DNA of 64,000 nt from Pontibacter anaerobius (GCF_026241195.1 NZ_JAPFQO010000003.1:310001-374000), one strand, 5' to 3'; counted from the stretch's first letter, positions 42,539 through 52,673 are shown. Notes: generated by a model from the letters alone, not told the origin. Numbers and translations: made by a program.

Positions 42539-45500
42539 ATGAGTAAACATTTACAAAAGCTGGGAGCTCTTGTGGCGGGCTTTGCTTTGTTTGGCAGCAC
42601 GCAGGTGCTGGGGCAGGCAAATCCGGTGCCGCAAAGCCTCCCTTACAACCAGAACTTTGAGTCTATCAGTGAGGCTGCTGTTAACTATCCTGTCGGAATA
42701 GCAGGCTGGCTGGCAGCATACAACAACTCAAAAGAGAAGGCTGAGACTTCAGTTGCTGCCGGTGATGCTATCCTTAAAGTTACCAACAAAGCTGAATCGA
42801 GTGGCGGCAACATCTATTTGCATAGTTCCGGAACCAACAGCCAGCTTTATATTCAGCTGACAGGCAACTCCAGCAACGGTTCTAACCAGTTAGCTTCTGC
42901 TGTCAATACTGTAGGGGCTGAGCAGGTGGCTGTAAAGTATAAAATAGAATTGCTGAACGATCAGGCAAGATCTGTTGGCGTGGCGCTCCAGTACAGAGTA
43001 GGAGAGACAGGTGACTGGGCTACAGTTGATAACTCGGAGTTCACCAGCGTAGAGAAAGCACTAAGCCACTCACAGGAGTTCGATCTTGTACTACCAGTTG
43101 CTGCAGCAAACAAAGAGTTGGTGCAGCTGCGCTGGATCACGTTTGAGAATGTGGTAAGTGGCGTTTCGGGTAGCCGGGATGGCATCGGTATCGATAACAT
43201 CAGCATTTTATCAAGCTCCGATCCTGCACCAGCCGACGAAACAGCTCCGTCTGTGGTAAGTTTCTCGCCAGATAATGGGGCAGAAGGTGCATCCGTTAAC
43301 AGCAAACTGGTGCTTACGTTTAACGAGCCGGTAGTGGCAGGTGATGCTGGTACTATAACTATCGTGAACACCACAGCCGGCACTACTACTGAGGTAGCAG
43401 CGAACGACGCAGGCAAAGTAAATATAAACGGTGGCACCGTTACCATTGGCTATACGTTGGCACCGGAGAGCAGCTACAGTGTAGCTGTAGAAGCCGGTTC
43501 GTTTAAGGATGCGGCCGGGAATGCTACTGGCGCAGTAGCGGCTAGTGCCTGGGCTTTCACAACGCAGGGGATAGGTCTTCCAGTGGCTGATAGCTACACA
43601 GAGAACTTTGACAACTGCTCTCCAAACGGCAGCACCACGCTTTCCGGCAACTGGATGCACTACAGCGTAGCCGGGTCAGAAACCTGGGCTTGTTCAGAGT
43701 ATGGCCAGGACAATACCTTTGGTGTGCAGATGAATGGTTATAACGGCGGCGCAAAGCAAAACGAGGACTGGCTTATTTCCCCGGCTTATAATATGCAGGA
43801 ATTCAACCTGCCGGTAATGTCGGTTAACTACATTACAAAGTATGGCGGGCCCGGGCTGCAGGTAAAAGTGTCTGCTGACTACAGCGGTTCGGGCGATCCG
43901 GCTGCTGCCACCTGGACCGACCTGATCACCCTGCCATCAGACAACGCCGATGCTTGGCAGCTGCTGCAGCACATCAACCTGTCGGAATACAAGTCGGCCG
44001 GTACCCATATAGCCTTCGTGTATACCTCTACAACCCAGGCTGCCGCCCGCTGGACACTGGATAACTTCAAAATTGAGAATGCCTCCAACATACTTACGGT
44101 TGGCCCGCTTAACTTTAATTTTGGACAGGTTAATGTAGGAAGCGCCTCCGACGTATCAGAGTTCACGTTTAGTGCCGTTGGCTATGAGCAGGAGGTTGTG
44201 ATCACTGCCCCGGCTGGCTTTGAGCTGTCTACAGACAACAGCACTTTTGCCCAGAGCCTAACTTATACTTCGGAGGAGGCTGCGGCCCAGAACAAAGTAT
44301 ACGTGCGCTTTAAGCCTGAAACAGCTGCTGTTTTTGCCGGAGCTGTTTCGTTTGTGAGCGGTACTGCCTTAAACGAGGAGAAAGGTATGCTGCAAGGCTC
44401 TTCGCTTAACTCAGACAATACCCTTGATATTGCCACCTGGAACCTGGAGTGGTTTGGGTCAACAAGCAATGGCCCTAGCAATGAGGAACAGCAGTATGCA
44501 AACGCCAAAAAGATAATCACCGAACTGGATGCCGATATTATTGCGGTGCAGGAAATTGTGGATGTGGACAAGATAATCCAACTGGCTGAGGAGCTTGGCT
44601 ACAAGTATGAGGACATGGATACGGAGTGGCTATACAGTAACTCCCAGCGCACCGGCGTACTATACAGGCCGGAGATCCTGAAGGTGAAGAAAGAGAAAAC
44701 CCTGCTATCCGTGCTTTATGCTGATATCAAAGCAGGAAGAACAACACTGGCTGGTTACCCTGCCAGCAGCTCTACTTTCTGGGCAAGCGGGCGCCTGCCA
44801 TACCTGGTCCAGTTTGAGGCCAACATCAACGGTGTGCGCCAGTACATCAACATCGTAAACATACACGCCAAGGCAAACAGCGGTGACGACATTACGCAGT
44901 ATGACCGACGCAAGTATGACGTGCAGGTACTGAAGGACTCGTTAGATGCGCAGTATGCCAACACAAACCTGGTGCTGCTGGGCGATTATAACGACGACAT
45001 CGATGAGTCTGTAGTGGCTGGCGCAGGAGCTTCGTCTTACAGCATGTATGTGCAGGATGCTAATTACAAAGCCCTGACCTACGAGTTGAGCCAGACGGGC
45101 GCCTACAACCTGGTGGGTTCTTACAAGAGCTTTCTGGATCATATCATCATATCTCAAAACTTTGTGGATGAGTATATTGCCAACTCCATTGCCATCCGCA
45201 ACGACTTCCTGAGCAGCATTGATAACTACGGAAGCACCACCTCAGACCACTTGCCGGTAATGGCCCGTTTCGAGCTTGTTACCAGCGACCCTGAGCAGGA
45301 GACACCGACGCCAACAGGCATTGCGGATGCCACCAAAGGCCAATTCAGCGTATACCCTAACCCGGTGCAGCGCTTTGCAAGATTGGTGCTGCCAGAGCGC
45401 GTGCGCGGCTTCCAACACATCACGTTGGTTGCTTATGGCATAGATGGGCGTGTACTGTTCTCTGTTAAAGGCTCTCTGGAAGGTGTAGAGCAGGAACTGA

Positions 45501-45592
45501 ACACACAGGTAGGCACTCTGAAGCAAGGTATGTATATTCTGAAAGTTGAGGCTGGAAAAGAGGTGTTCGTAAGCCGAATGCTGAAGAAATAA
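42539..45592 (+). CDS. Secreted multidomain nuclease/phosphatase with T9SS sorting tail
   Basis: A 1017-residue exoprotein. A signal peptide (about 1-25, ending VLGQA) precedes an Ig-like domain of the SbsA/big type (VVSFSPDNGAEG...FTTQ), a choice-of-anchor/jelly-roll region (ENFDNCSPNGS...WTLDNFKIE), and an endonuclease/exonuclease/phosphatase domain (IATWNLEWFG, the aspartates in LGDYNDDID, and SDHLPV). The last ~80 residues, FSVYPNPVQRF...GMYILKV, form a type A T9SS sorting domain. ATG 42539 is chosen because the signal peptide starts there. Extracellular DNase-like activity is inferred. Confidence 0.9.
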   Translation: MSKHLQKLGALVAGFALFGSTQVLGQANPVPQSLPYNQNFESISEAAVNYPVGIAGWLAAYNNSKEKAETSVAAGDAILKVTNKAESSGGNIYLHSSGTNSQLYIQLTGNSSNGSNQLASAVNTVGAEQVAVKYKIELLNDQARSVGVALQYRVGETGDWATVDNSEFTSVEKALSHSQEFDLVLPVAAANKELVQLRWITFENVVSGVSGSRDGIGIDNISILSSSDPAPADETAPSVVSFSPDNGAEGASVNSKLVLTFNEPVVAGDAGTITIVNTTAGTTTEVAANDAGKVNINGGTVTIGYTLAPESSYSVAVEAGSFKDAAGNATGAVAASAWAFTTQGIGLPVADSYTENFDNCSPNGSTTLSGNWMHYSVAGSETWACSEYGQDNTFGVQMNGYNGGAKQNEDWLISPAYNMQEFNLPVMSVNYITKYGGPGLQVKVSADYSGSGDPAAATWTDLITLPSDNADAWQLLQHINLSEYKSAGTHIAFVYTSTTQAAARWTLDNFKIENASNILTVGPLNFNFGQVNVGSASDVSEFTFSAVGYEQEVVITAPAGFELSTDNSTFAQSLTYTSEEAAAQNKVYVRFKPETAAVFAGAVSFVSGTALNEEKGMLQGSSLNSDNTLDIATWNLEWFGSTSNGPSNEEQQYANAKKIITELDADIIAVQEIVDVDKIIQLAEELGYKYEDMDTEWLYSNSQRTGVLYRPEILKVKKEKTLLSVLYADIKAGRTTLAGYPASSSTFWASGRLPYLVQFEANINGVRQYINIVNIHAKANSGDDITQYDRRKYDVQVLKDSLDAQYANTNLVLLGDYNDDIDESVVAGAGASSYSMYVQDANYKALTYELSQTGAYNLVGSYKSFLDHIIISQNFVDEYIANSIAIRNDFLSSIDNYGSTTSDHLPVMARFELVTSDPEQETPTPTGIADATKGQFSVYPNPVQRFARLVLPERVRGFQHITLVAYGIDGRVLFSVKGSLEGVEQELNTQVGTLKQGMYILKVEAGKEVFVSRMLKK

Positions 45593-45619
45593 GTAGCTTT
45601 AAACCGTACACTTACTGAA

Positions 45620-45649
45620 GAAGCCTGCCGCTTAGCGGCAGGCTTCTTT
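45620..45649 (+). terminator. Terminator of the secreted nuclease gene
   Basis: GAAGCCTGCCGC (45620-45631) pairs with GCGGCAGGCTTC (45635-45646) around TTA, then TTT. Confidence 0.9.
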
Positions 45650-45724
45650 GCGTTTATACTTGCCGCTAAAGTATAACCAAGCATGGCTGAAGGCGGTAAA
45701 CGAAGTATAAAACTTATACTTGAG

Positions 45725-46129
45725 ATGAATATTACAGATAGACCAGATATAGCCAACAATGCCCATGCAGCTGTACTTATCGGTGCAGGACTAACGAGCT
45801 ACTTCCTGAACGAGAACAGGCCGAAAACAGCGCTCATACCGCCCCTGGCAGGAGGCGCCTTGCTATTGCTCAGCTCCGGCATCAAGTCCGGCGACAGAAC
45901 GGTGGCGCATGCGGCAGTGGGCGTAACCTCGCTCCTGAGCGTGATGACGGGTGTACTGTTCTCCAAAGCCATTGCCCCATCCGAAGAAACAAAGCAAAAG
46001 TTTAAGCCCGAAGTACGGCAGCGCAGGGCCAGCGTATTCGGGCTTATGACATTAACGGGCTTAGCCGCTGTGGGTGTGTACGTGGCCGGCTTTATCCAGA
46101 AAAGGAAGCAGGCGGAAAGAATGGCTTAG
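45725..46129 (+). CDS. Small membrane protein of unknown function
   Basis: A four-helix membrane protein of about 134 residues when started at ATG 45725 (MNITDRPD). The frame continues upstream to 45683, but that stretch is AAGTATA-rich spacer, so the inner start is preferred. Hydrophobic stretches near [40 protein letters not shown] and [12 protein letters not shown] recall TMEM14-type proteins. Its stop overlaps the stop of the convergent ggt gene by 3 bp. Confidence 0.65.
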   Translation: MNITDRPDIANNAHAAVLIGAGLTSYFLNENRPKTALIPPLAGGALLLLSSGIKSGDRTVAHAAVGVTSLLSVMTGVLFSKAIAPSEETKQKFKPEVRQRRASVFGLMTLTGLAAVGVYVAGFIQKRKQAERMA

Positions 46130-47859
46130 AACCCAACTGCGGCATCGTCGCCACGCGGGTCGGCACCGCCCTCCAGCTTACCATCCGGTAGCACCAGTAT
46201 GGCATCTACCCGGCCAAACTGTCCACGCTGCTTTAAAACATAACCTTTGCTTTGCAGTTCAGCGCGCACCGGGGCAGGTATGGCATCTTCTGTATGCTGG
46301 ATCTCGTCGGGGAGCCACTGGTGGTGGAAGCGTGGTGCGGCTACTGCCTGTTGCATGGTCATGTCGTGCTCCAGCACGTTCAGGATCGTCTGGAATACCG
46401 AAGTGATGATAGTGGAGCCACCTGGCGTACCGACTACCATAAACAGCTTTCCGTCTTTCTCCAGTATGGTTGGGGTCATGGAGCTGAGCATGCGCTTGTT
46501 GGGCTGTATGGCATTTGCCTTGCCGCCAACCAGGCCAAACATATTGGGTACGCCCGGCTTGGCGCTGAAGTCATCCATTTCGTTGTTGAGCAGGAAGCCG
46601 GCTTCCTCCACCACTACTTTGGAGCCGTAGCCGCCGTTAAGTGTGGTGGTGATGGATACCGCGTTACCAGCAGGGTCTACCACGCTAAAATGTGTTGTCT
46701 GCTCTGTTTCATACACAGGCAGCTCACCGGCTTTTACTTCTGATGATGGTGTGGCTTGGGCCATACTCATTGTGCCCATACGGTTTTTCAGGTACTCTTC
46801 GTTCAGCAGCTCTTCAAGTGGCACCTCCACAAAGTCGGGGTCGCCGAGGTACTTGGCGCGGTCGGCGTACACGCGGCGCTCGGCCTCCGTCATCACCTGT
46901 ATGGTTTTAGTGCTTTGCCAGCCATAGTCGCGCAGGTCGTAAGGCGTTACCATCTTGAGAAGCTGCAGCAGCGCTATGCCTCCGCTGGAAGGCGGTGCCA
47001 TCGAAATAACTTTATAGCCTTTATAGTCGCCCACTACAGGCTCGCGCCAGACAGCGGTATACTTTGCCAGGTCTTCGTGCGTGATGATGCCTGTGCCGCG
47101 CTGCATCTCTTTTACCAGCAGGTCAGCGGTCTCGCCTGCATAGAAACCCTCGCGGCCTTTATCGCGGATGCGCTCCAGGGTGCGTGCCAGGTCGAGGTGG
47201 CGCAGTGTATCGCCAGCCTGCCATACTTTGTTGCGTACCAGGTAGGGCACGTGTTTGTTGTTCTCCAGGAAAGCTTCCTTGGTGTAGTTAAGGCCGCTTG
47301 CTTCTTTCTCGGTAAGCACCACGCCGTTACGGGCCAGGTCTATGGAAGGCTGCACCAACTCTGCCCACGGCAATGAGCCCATTTTCTGATGAATCCTTAC
47401 CATACCATCCACGGCACCCGGCACACCTACAGCCAAATGGCCATCGGTGCTCAGGCCGTCTACCACATTGCCTAAGCTGTCCTGGTACATGGTTTCTGTG
47501 GCTGCCCCGGGTGCGGTCTCCCTGAAATCGAGCGTAGCAATATCGCCGGAGGCACTTCTGCTCACCATAAAACCGCCGCCGCCAATGTTACCTGCCACCG
47601 GAAAGGCTACTGCAAGGGCAAATTGCGTGGCTATGGCTGCATCGTAGGCATTGCCGCCTTTTCGCATAACTTCCATACCTATACGCGAGGCATCCGGGTG
47701 TGCCGACACCACCATGGCTTTATCGGAGATAACACCACGCGCGGCGGCAGGTGTATCTACAGGTTTTTTGGTGGCACAACCGCTAAACAGGGTAGGGAGC
47801 AAGGCAACCAGCAAGAGCCATACGTGGAGCCTGGCCATTCGGGGAGAGTTCAGGAGCAT
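46126..47859 (-). CDS. ggt: Gamma-glutamyltransferase
   Basis: Envelope Ntn-hydrolase that transfers or hydrolyses gamma-glutamyl groups, for example of glutathione. It is a lipoprotein: lipobox LFSGC near residue 27. The large subunit includes IGGGGFMV and the small subunit starts at the autoprocessing threonine in TTHFSVVD, followed by the SSMTPTIL and GTPGGSTI glycines. Length 577 is normal. The ATG at 47859 or 47838 could be the start. Glutathione is not typical of bacillithiol organisms, so the natural substrate may be another gamma-glutamyl compound. Confidence 0.94.
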   Translation of the reverse strand: MLLNSPRMARLHVWLLLVALLPTLFSGCATKKPVDTPAAARGVISDKAMVVSAHPDASRIGMEVMRKGGNAYDAAIATQFALAVAFPVAGNIGGGGFMVSRSASGDIATLDFRETAPGAATETMYQDSLGNVVDGLSTDGHLAVGVPGAVDGMVRIHQKMGSLPWAELVQPSIDLARNGVVLTEKEASGLNYTKEAFLENNKHVPYLVRNKVWQAGDTLRHLDLARTLERIRDKGREGFYAGETADLLVKEMQRGTGIITHEDLAKYTAVWREPVVGDYKGYKVISMAPPSSGGIALLQLLKMVTPYDLRDYGWQSTKTIQVMTEAERRVYADRAKYLGDPDFVEVPLEELLNEEYLKNRMGTMSMAQATPSSEVKAGELPVYETEQTTHFSVVDPAGNAVSITTTLNGGYGSKVVVEEAGFLLNNEMDDFSAKPGVPNMFGLVGGKANAIQPNKRMLSSMTPTILEKDGKLFMVVGTPGGSTIITSVFQTILNVLEHDMTMQQAVAAPRFHHQWLPDEIQHTEDAIPAPVRAELQSKGYVLKQRGQFGRVDAILVLPDGKLEGGADPRGDDAAVGF

Positions 47860-47896
47860 TTTGTCTATGTTGAAGTTTGGGCACTTAAGATATAAA

Positions 47897-47927
47897 AAAC
47901 GCCAGCTATTTCACATAGCTGGCGTTT
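47897..47927 (-). terminator. Terminator of the C-terminal processing protease gene
   Basis: AAACGCCAGCTAT (47897-47909) pairs with ATAGCTGGCGTTT (47915-47927), a 13-bp stem, placed 22 bp past the stop on the minus strand. Confidence 0.88.
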
Positions 47928-47948
47928 CTGTTACGGAATGACAAAGGC

Positions 47949-50057
47949 TTACTTCAGGTCTTGCTGGATGATGGCCACGGCCTCCTCCACATACACGTCC
48001 TGCTTCAGGCTTTTCATAAACTCTTTGTTGCGGGCAAGTTTAGCAGTGTCGGTGCCGAGGGCTTGCAGGTCTTGCTGCAGGCGTTTTACGTTTAGTACCG
48101 GCACCTCTTTCTGTGCTGCTTCCAGGCGTTTGGCTTCAGCCTCTGCCTTTTCTTGCTCTGCTTTATACTTATCCAGCTGCAGTGAGCGGGTAGTGTTGTC
48201 AGACTGCTTTTTCAGGCGCTCTGCACTTTGCGCAATCAACCCGAAACTCTCGTTCTGCCCTACGCGCTGCTGGCTATGCGCTTTCACCTGCGACAGGTTA
48301 AGCTTGCCGTTGTTCCACACTTTATACTTGGCTGGAGAGATCTCATCAAACGGAAGCGCGAAGTCCTGCTCTTTCTCGCCAAACTCCAGGTAAGCGTAAG
48401 CATCCGGCAACACAACATCAGGCGTTACGCCACGCAGCTGCGTGGTGCCGCCGTTAATGCGGTAGAATTTCTGGGTTGTCAGCTTAAGTGCACCGAATGG
48501 CTTGTAGGGGTTAAACTGCGCAGGCAGGGCCTCATCCAGCTCAAAGAACTGCTGCACAGTACCTTTGCCAAACGTAGGGCTACCCACAATCACGGCGCGC
48601 TTGTAATCCTGCATGGCGGCTGCCAGAATCTCAGAGGCGGAGGCGCTGTTGGAGTTTACCAGTACCACCAGCGGGCCACCATACTGTACCTGCGTGTCGC
48701 GGTCGTCAAGCACTACAGCTTTGCCGGAAGCAGTTTTTACCTGCACAACCGGACCTTGCTCTATAAACAGGCCAGCCATTTCCACAGCATCAGCCAGGGA
48801 GCCGCCGCCGTTGTTACGCAGGTCCAGGATCAGGCCTTTCATGCCGGCTGTTTTCAGTTTCTCAACCTCCTTCTTTACATCGGCACCGCTAAAACGGCCG
48901 TTCTTGTTCTCAAAGTCGGCGTAGAAGCCCGGTAGTTTTATGTAACCGATCTTGTCTTTGTCCTCGATCAGGGCAGACTGTGCATAAGTTTCCTCAAATA
49001 CGATAACGTCGCGGATAATCGGGATGATTTTGTTAGATCCGTCTGGCTTTTTAACCGTCAGGCGCACCTCTGTACCCTTTTTACCCCGGATATACTGGAT
49101 CGCATCGTCCAGGCGCATGCCCTCAACCAAAATTGGCTCTTCTGAACCCTGGCCTACTTTCTGGATAATATCGCCTGGCTTCAACTCGCCTTGTAAGTAT
49201 GACGGGCTTCCTGGTACAATCTCCATTACCCTGATCTGGCCATCACGCTCCTGCAGCGAGGCGCCTATACCTTCCAAGCGGCCGGTAAAGTTGATGTCGA
49301 AGTCAGCTTTGGCTTTTGGCGGGAAGTAGCCTGTATGCGGGTCGTACACATTGGTAACGGCGTTGATATACGTGGCACGGTGATCGTCGCGATTGATTTT
49401 AGCCAGTCGCTGGTACAGGTCGTCGTAGGTTTTGCGTACTTTCTCACGGGCATCTTTCTCGAGTTGCTCAACAGACTTCTGCTCCGCCTTCGGGTCCTTC
49501 TCCAGTTTTTTCTTCTGCTCTTCCTGCATGTCAACCAGGCGTACCAGTGTCTGGTACTTCAGCTGCTTGCGCCATGCCTCCTTCAGTTCCTCCTTGTTCT
49601 TGGCGTAGGTAAGCTTCTCGCCATCCAGCTCAATCTGCTCGTTCTGAGAAAAGTCGAATGGCTTGGCCAGTATTTCCTTATAGAAAGCCTCCGAATCTTT
49701 CACGCGCTGCTCGTAAATATCGGCAGACAGGTTGAAAAACTGGAACGAACCTTGGCGCAATTCATCGTCTATGGCAGTTTCATACTTACGAAGCTGCTGC
49801 ACATCGGGCTCCATCAGGAACTTCTTGTTATAGTCGAGGCGCTCCAGGTACAGGTCAAACACCTTCTTGGAGAAGCTATCGTCTACTTTCTCTGGCTGAT
49901 AGTGGCCGGTGTTAAGCCCCTGCATCAAGGCCTTTATCAGGATCTCGTTCTTACCCTCTGGCGTATCGCCTTTTTTGTAGAGTATGAAGGAGCCTGTAAC
50001 CAGGATAACAGCCAATACCGACAGTATTATTTTAAAGCGAGTTGTCAATGATATCAT
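47949..50057 (-). CDS. prc: C-terminal processing (tail-specific) protease
   Basis: Membrane-anchored periplasmic protease of the S41 Prc/CtpA family. One N-terminal helix (about 8-27), a long helical N-domain, a PDZ domain (about 240-320), and the catalytic core with the nucleophilic serine in NSNSASASEI and the lysine in PTFGKGTVQ. The 702-residue length and Lys/Glu/Ala-rich C-terminus are typical of the long Prc form. It is divergent from the DUF2383 gene. Confidence 0.92.
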   Translation of the reverse strand: MISLTTRFKIILSVLAVILVTGSFILYKKGDTPEGKNEILIKALMQGLNTGHYQPEKVDDSFSKKVFDLYLERLDYNKKFLMEPDVQQLRKYETAIDDELRQGSFQFFNLSADIYEQRVKDSEAFYKEILAKPFDFSQNEQIELDGEKLTYAKNKEELKEAWRKQLKYQTLVRLVDMQEEQKKKLEKDPKAEQKSVEQLEKDAREKVRKTYDDLYQRLAKINRDDHRATYINAVTNVYDPHTGYFPPKAKADFDINFTGRLEGIGASLQERDGQIRVMEIVPGSPSYLQGELKPGDIIQKVGQGSEEPILVEGMRLDDAIQYIRGKKGTEVRLTVKKPDGSNKIIPIIRDVIVFEETYAQSALIEDKDKIGYIKLPGFYADFENKNGRFSGADVKKEVEKLKTAGMKGLILDLRNNGGGSLADAVEMAGLFIEQGPVVQVKTASGKAVVLDDRDTQVQYGGPLVVLVNSNSASASEILAAAMQDYKRAVIVGSPTFGKGTVQQFFELDEALPAQFNPYKPFGALKLTTQKFYRINGGTTQLRGVTPDVVLPDAYAYLEFGEKEQDFALPFDEISPAKYKVWNNGKLNLSQVKAHSQQRVGQNESFGLIAQSAERLKKQSDNTTRSLQLDKYKAEQEKAEAEAKRLEAAQKEVPVLNVKRLQQDLQALGTDTAKLARNKEFMKSLKQDVYVEEAVAIIQQDLK

Positions 50058-50288
50058 CTATTTTATAAGTTGAACTACAGGTTAGATTACAAAAGTAATG
50101 CCGCTTATACGCTGCGGAGTAGCTTTAATGTGTAATGTAGGAGAAAAAAACTTTTTATCATAGTGGCTAAGGCCAGCTGCCTACAGCACAAAGCTTTAAA
50201 GTACTACATACGTGGCGCAGCAACTAATATTATAACTCATACGCAAGTTTTTTCGTTTCCGTAAGTATAAACCAAACTTTGAATAGCT

Positions 50289-50741
50289 ATGAATAACAAC
50301 GAAAGAGCGATAGATGTTTTACAGGAACTGAACCAGTTCGTGAATGATAGAATTGAAGGCTACGAACGCGCCGCCAAGAACACGCACGACCCGGCGCACC
50401 AGTCTTACTACAAAGACCTGATGAACCAGAGCCGCCAGTTCTCAAACGAGATTAATAGCTCTATCAGCAGCCTGGGCGGTACTACACAGAATAACACCAC
50501 GGCTAAGGGTAAGATCTTCCGGGGCTGGATGGATGTAAAATCGACTGTGACCGGCAACGATGAAGAGGCCCTGATAAAGTCTAATATTACCGGTGAGGAG
50601 TGGGCACAGAAAGCCTACAATGATGCACTGGACCATAGAACCGAGCTTCCGCAGAATGTGGTGCAGCTGGTAGAGAAGCAGAAGCAAGCCTCCATGGCTA
50701 CCTGCGAGCGCCTGCGCCAGATGGAAAAAGCTGCTGATTAA
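50289..50741 (+). CDS. DUF2383/PA2169-type four-helix protein
   Basis: A 150-residue soluble protein with the pattern of the DUF2383 (PA2169) family, related to ferritin-like four-helix bundles: NQFVNDRIEGYERAA near the start, QSYYKDLMNQSRQF, GWMDVKSTVTGNDEEAL, and an acidic/helical C-terminus. Families of this type respond to stress, but no metal-ligand set is obvious and no function is assigned. A terminator follows. Confidence 0.82.
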   Translation: MNNNERAIDVLQELNQFVNDRIEGYERAAKNTHDPAHQSYYKDLMNQSRQFSNEINSSISSLGGTTQNNTTAKGKIFRGWMDVKSTVTGNDEEALIKSNITGEEWAQKAYNDALDHRTELPQNVVQLVEKQKQASMATCERLRQMEKAAD

Positions 50742-50767
50742 AAGTATAAGCTTAAACTTAAACTATG

Positions 50768-50798
50768 AAAGGGTTGCCAACCAATGGCAACCCTTTTT
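50768..50798 (+). terminator. Terminator after the DUF2383 gene
   Basis: AAAGGGTTGCCA (50768-50779) pairs with TGGCAACCCTTT (50785-50796), then TT. It lies upstream of the GDSL gene, which is why ATG 50765 is not used for that gene. Confidence 0.88.
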
Positions 50799-50851
50799 GT
50801 TTTACAAAGTATGGCAAAGCGATTTACTGTTTAGAAGAGGAAAGAAGCTAC

Positions 50852-51415
50852 ATGAAAAACATACTGATATTCGGGGATAGCCTGACGGCTGGCTACGGTT
50901 TACCTGCCGCGCAGGCTTACCCCAGCCTGATACAGGAGCAGCTAAGGCAAGAGGGGTATACGGATTACAAGGTGCTGAACGGTGGCCTCAGCGGCGACAC
51001 AACAGCCGGTGGCGTGCACCGCATTGACCGCTGGCTGCATGAGCCTATCGCTATTTTTATACTTGCCTTAGGGGCTAACGACGGGCTGCGCGGCATCCCG
51101 GCCCGCGAGACAACCCAAAACCTGCAGGAGATCATCCATAAGGTACAGCACAAGTACCCGGAGGTGAAGATCATACTTTCAGGTATGGAGATACCAGACA
51201 TTGTGCCCGGGCGCTATGCAGCAGAGTTTCGGAAGCTGTTCCGGGAGTTGGCCCTGCAAAACAACATTCATTTTATACCTTTTCTGCTGGAAGGAGTAGC
51301 CGGTAACCGCCACCTGAACCTGCCAGATGGAGTGCATCCAAACGCTGAGGGGCAGAAGCTATTGGCGCAACACACATGGGCCAAACTGAAAGAGGTTTTG
51401 GCCTATAAAGGATAA
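50852..51415 (+). CDS. GDSL-type esterase/lysophospholipase
   Basis: SGNH hydrolase of 187 residues (TesA-like). Block I GDSLTAGYG near residue 8 carries the catalytic serine, block II is GGLSGDTTAGG, block III LGANDGLRG has the conserved asparagine, and block V GVHPN has the catalytic histidine with the aspartate three residues earlier. No signal peptide is visible, so the location is uncertain. ATG 50852 is preferred over 50765, which sits inside a terminator. Confidence 0.88.
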   Translation: MKNILIFGDSLTAGYGLPAAQAYPSLIQEQLRQEGYTDYKVLNGGLSGDTTAGGVHRIDRWLHEPIAIFILALGANDGLRGIPARETTQNLQEIIHKVQHKYPEVKIILSGMEIPDIVPGRYAAEFRKLFRELALQNNIHFIPFLLEGVAGNRHLNLPDGVHPNAEGQKLLAQHTWAKLKEVLAYKG

Positions 51416-51416
51416 A

Positions 51417-51459
51417 CTGCAAGAGGGCGGGAACTAACTTCCCGCCCTCTTGCAGTTTT
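51417..51459. terminator. Bidirectional terminator, GDSL gene and DUF4142 gene
   Basis: CTGCAAGAGGGCGGGAA (51417-51433) pairs perfectly with its complement at 51439-51455 around a 5-nt loop, with T-rich flank on one side. It lies between convergent genes and is one of the strongest stems in the window. Confidence 0.92.
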
Positions 51460-51474
51460 AAGGTACAAGTATAC

Positions 51475-52086
51475 TTAATTATCGTTCTCCAGGTTCAGGC
51501 CTGTATCTCGCCGTTTAAGCTCTACTTCTCTGCCTTTGGCTTGCTCGTACTGTGCACGCAGCTCTTTTAGGGTGTTGCGTGCCCAAAACGAAAACGGTGT
51601 CGCTGCGGCTTCATCCACGTCTTTCAGGCCGTCTTCGAACTCCTCAATGGCATCATTCTGTGCTTCTGTAAGCCTGTCCCAGTACTCGCCGTCAAACCCT
51701 TCCGCTTTTGCCTCGCGCAGCTTGTTCAGGTGCTCATTTTCTTCCTCCTCCAATTGCTGGGGCAGGGTTACACTATAATCTTGTGCCAGTTTCTGAAGTT
51801 CTTCTTGTTTGGTTGTATACCAATCCACCAGGTCCTGGCCATAGGCTTTCAGGCTGTCTGAAGTGCCCTGGGCTGCGGCCATTTTGCCAAGCTCTATTTG
51901 CAGCAAATTGTTGCGTGCTGCAAACTTCATCAGCTCTTTGTTGTCTTCCGTAATGGAAGTGTCTGTGGCAGCTGTTGTGGCTGTTTCAGTGGTGGTATCG
52001 GTGGTTTGGTCGCCGGAGCCGGAGTCGCAGGAACTAAATAGTAAAGCGCCTGCTGCGCACCAGAGAGCTATCATTTTATTTCTCAT
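51475..52086 (-). CDS. DUF4142 lipoprotein
   Basis: A 203-residue lipoprotein with signal and lipobox FSSC, then a Thr/Asp-rich linker and a helical DUF4142 domain (MKFAARNNLLQIELGKMAA, LVDWYTTKQEELQKLA, FWARNTLKELRAQYEQA). DUF4142 is a ferritin-like fold of unknown function often found with stress genes. Downstream genes here (GSP, fasciclins, ECF sigma) fit a stress setting. Confidence 0.85.
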   Translation of the reverse strand: MRNKMIALWCAAGALLFSSCDSGSGDQTTDTTTETATTAATDTSITEDNKELMKFAARNNLLQIELGKMAAAQGTSDSLKAYGQDLVDWYTTKQEELQKLAQDYSVTLPQQLEEEENEHLNKLREAKAEGFDGEYWDRLTEAQNDAIEEFEDGLKDVDEAAATPFSFWARNTLKELRAQYEQAKGREVELKRRDTGLNLENDN

Positions 52087-52136
52087 AGTCTGTTGTTATA
52101 TTAGGATATACATTATTATACCCTAAGCATACGAAA

Positions 52137-52568
52137 CTATGGCAAATTGTTTTCTGCACGGGTGTTATCCTGCAGGGCAAGTATGTTGTTAAGCGTTGGA
52201 AGTGACAGGGGCTTCGATATAAACCCGACTACCACCTCATACTTCTGGACGCGGTTCAGGTGGTCCTGCTCATCGGAGGAAGTAAACATGGAAATGAAGG
52301 TTTTGTGGCGCTCGTTGTACCCTAAGGCATAGTAGCGGTCCAGAAAATCAAATCCATCCATGGTGGGCATACTTATATCCAACAGGATAAGGTCAGGGAA
52401 AGCGGTGTTGAACGTGGTTTCTGCATCACGTAAAAAATCAAGCGCTTCAGGCACACTGTGGCACACAGATACCAGGCTGGTTACATCAGCATCCTCCAAA
52501 ACGATTTGAGAGAACAGGTTATTTATCTGATCATCATCAATGATCAGGATATGGTTGAGTTTATACAT
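52137..52568 (-). CDS. Single-domain response regulator
   Basis: A 143-residue CheY-like receiver without an output domain. The acidic pocket is IIDDD near residue 10, the phosphoacceptor aspartate is in LLDISMPTMDGF near 60, a threonine follows in MFTSSDEQ, and the lysine is in ISKPLS. The frame opens to 52601, but the ATG at 52568 (MYKLN) gives the normal start. No histidine kinase lies next to it, so its partner is unknown. Confidence 0.9.
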   Translation of the reverse strand: MYKLNHILIIDDDQINNLFSQIVLEDADVTSLVSVCHSVPEALDFLRDAETTFNTAFPDLILLDISMPTMDGFDFLDRYYALGYNERHKTFISMFTSSDEQDHLNRVQKYEVVVGFISKPLSLPTLNNILALQDNTRAENNLP

Positions 52569-52647
52569 TGTAAATCTTTGGCTAAAGTTGGTGCAGGGCA
52601 CTGCCTCCGGGAAAATCTTTTATCAGAAATAGTGCCACATGCCTGAA

Positions 52648-52673
52648 ACCAAGCATGGATAAGTATACTTGGT
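52648..52673. promoter_or_regulatory. Nested palindrome in the response-regulator upstream region
   Basis: The 342-bp gap 52569-52910 has no gene. ACCAAG (52648-52653) is mirrored by CTTGGT (52668-52673), and inside it lies AAGTATACTT (52661-52670), the full palindromic form of the window's frequent heptamer. The left part is A/T-rich promoter-like sequence, and a GSP terminator lies at 52847-52887. Confidence 0.4.

Noticed and set aside
50765-50851. Upstream start for the GDSL esterase
   Set aside because: The extra 29 codons contain the terminator of the preceding gene and the signature serine block starts right after ATG 50852.
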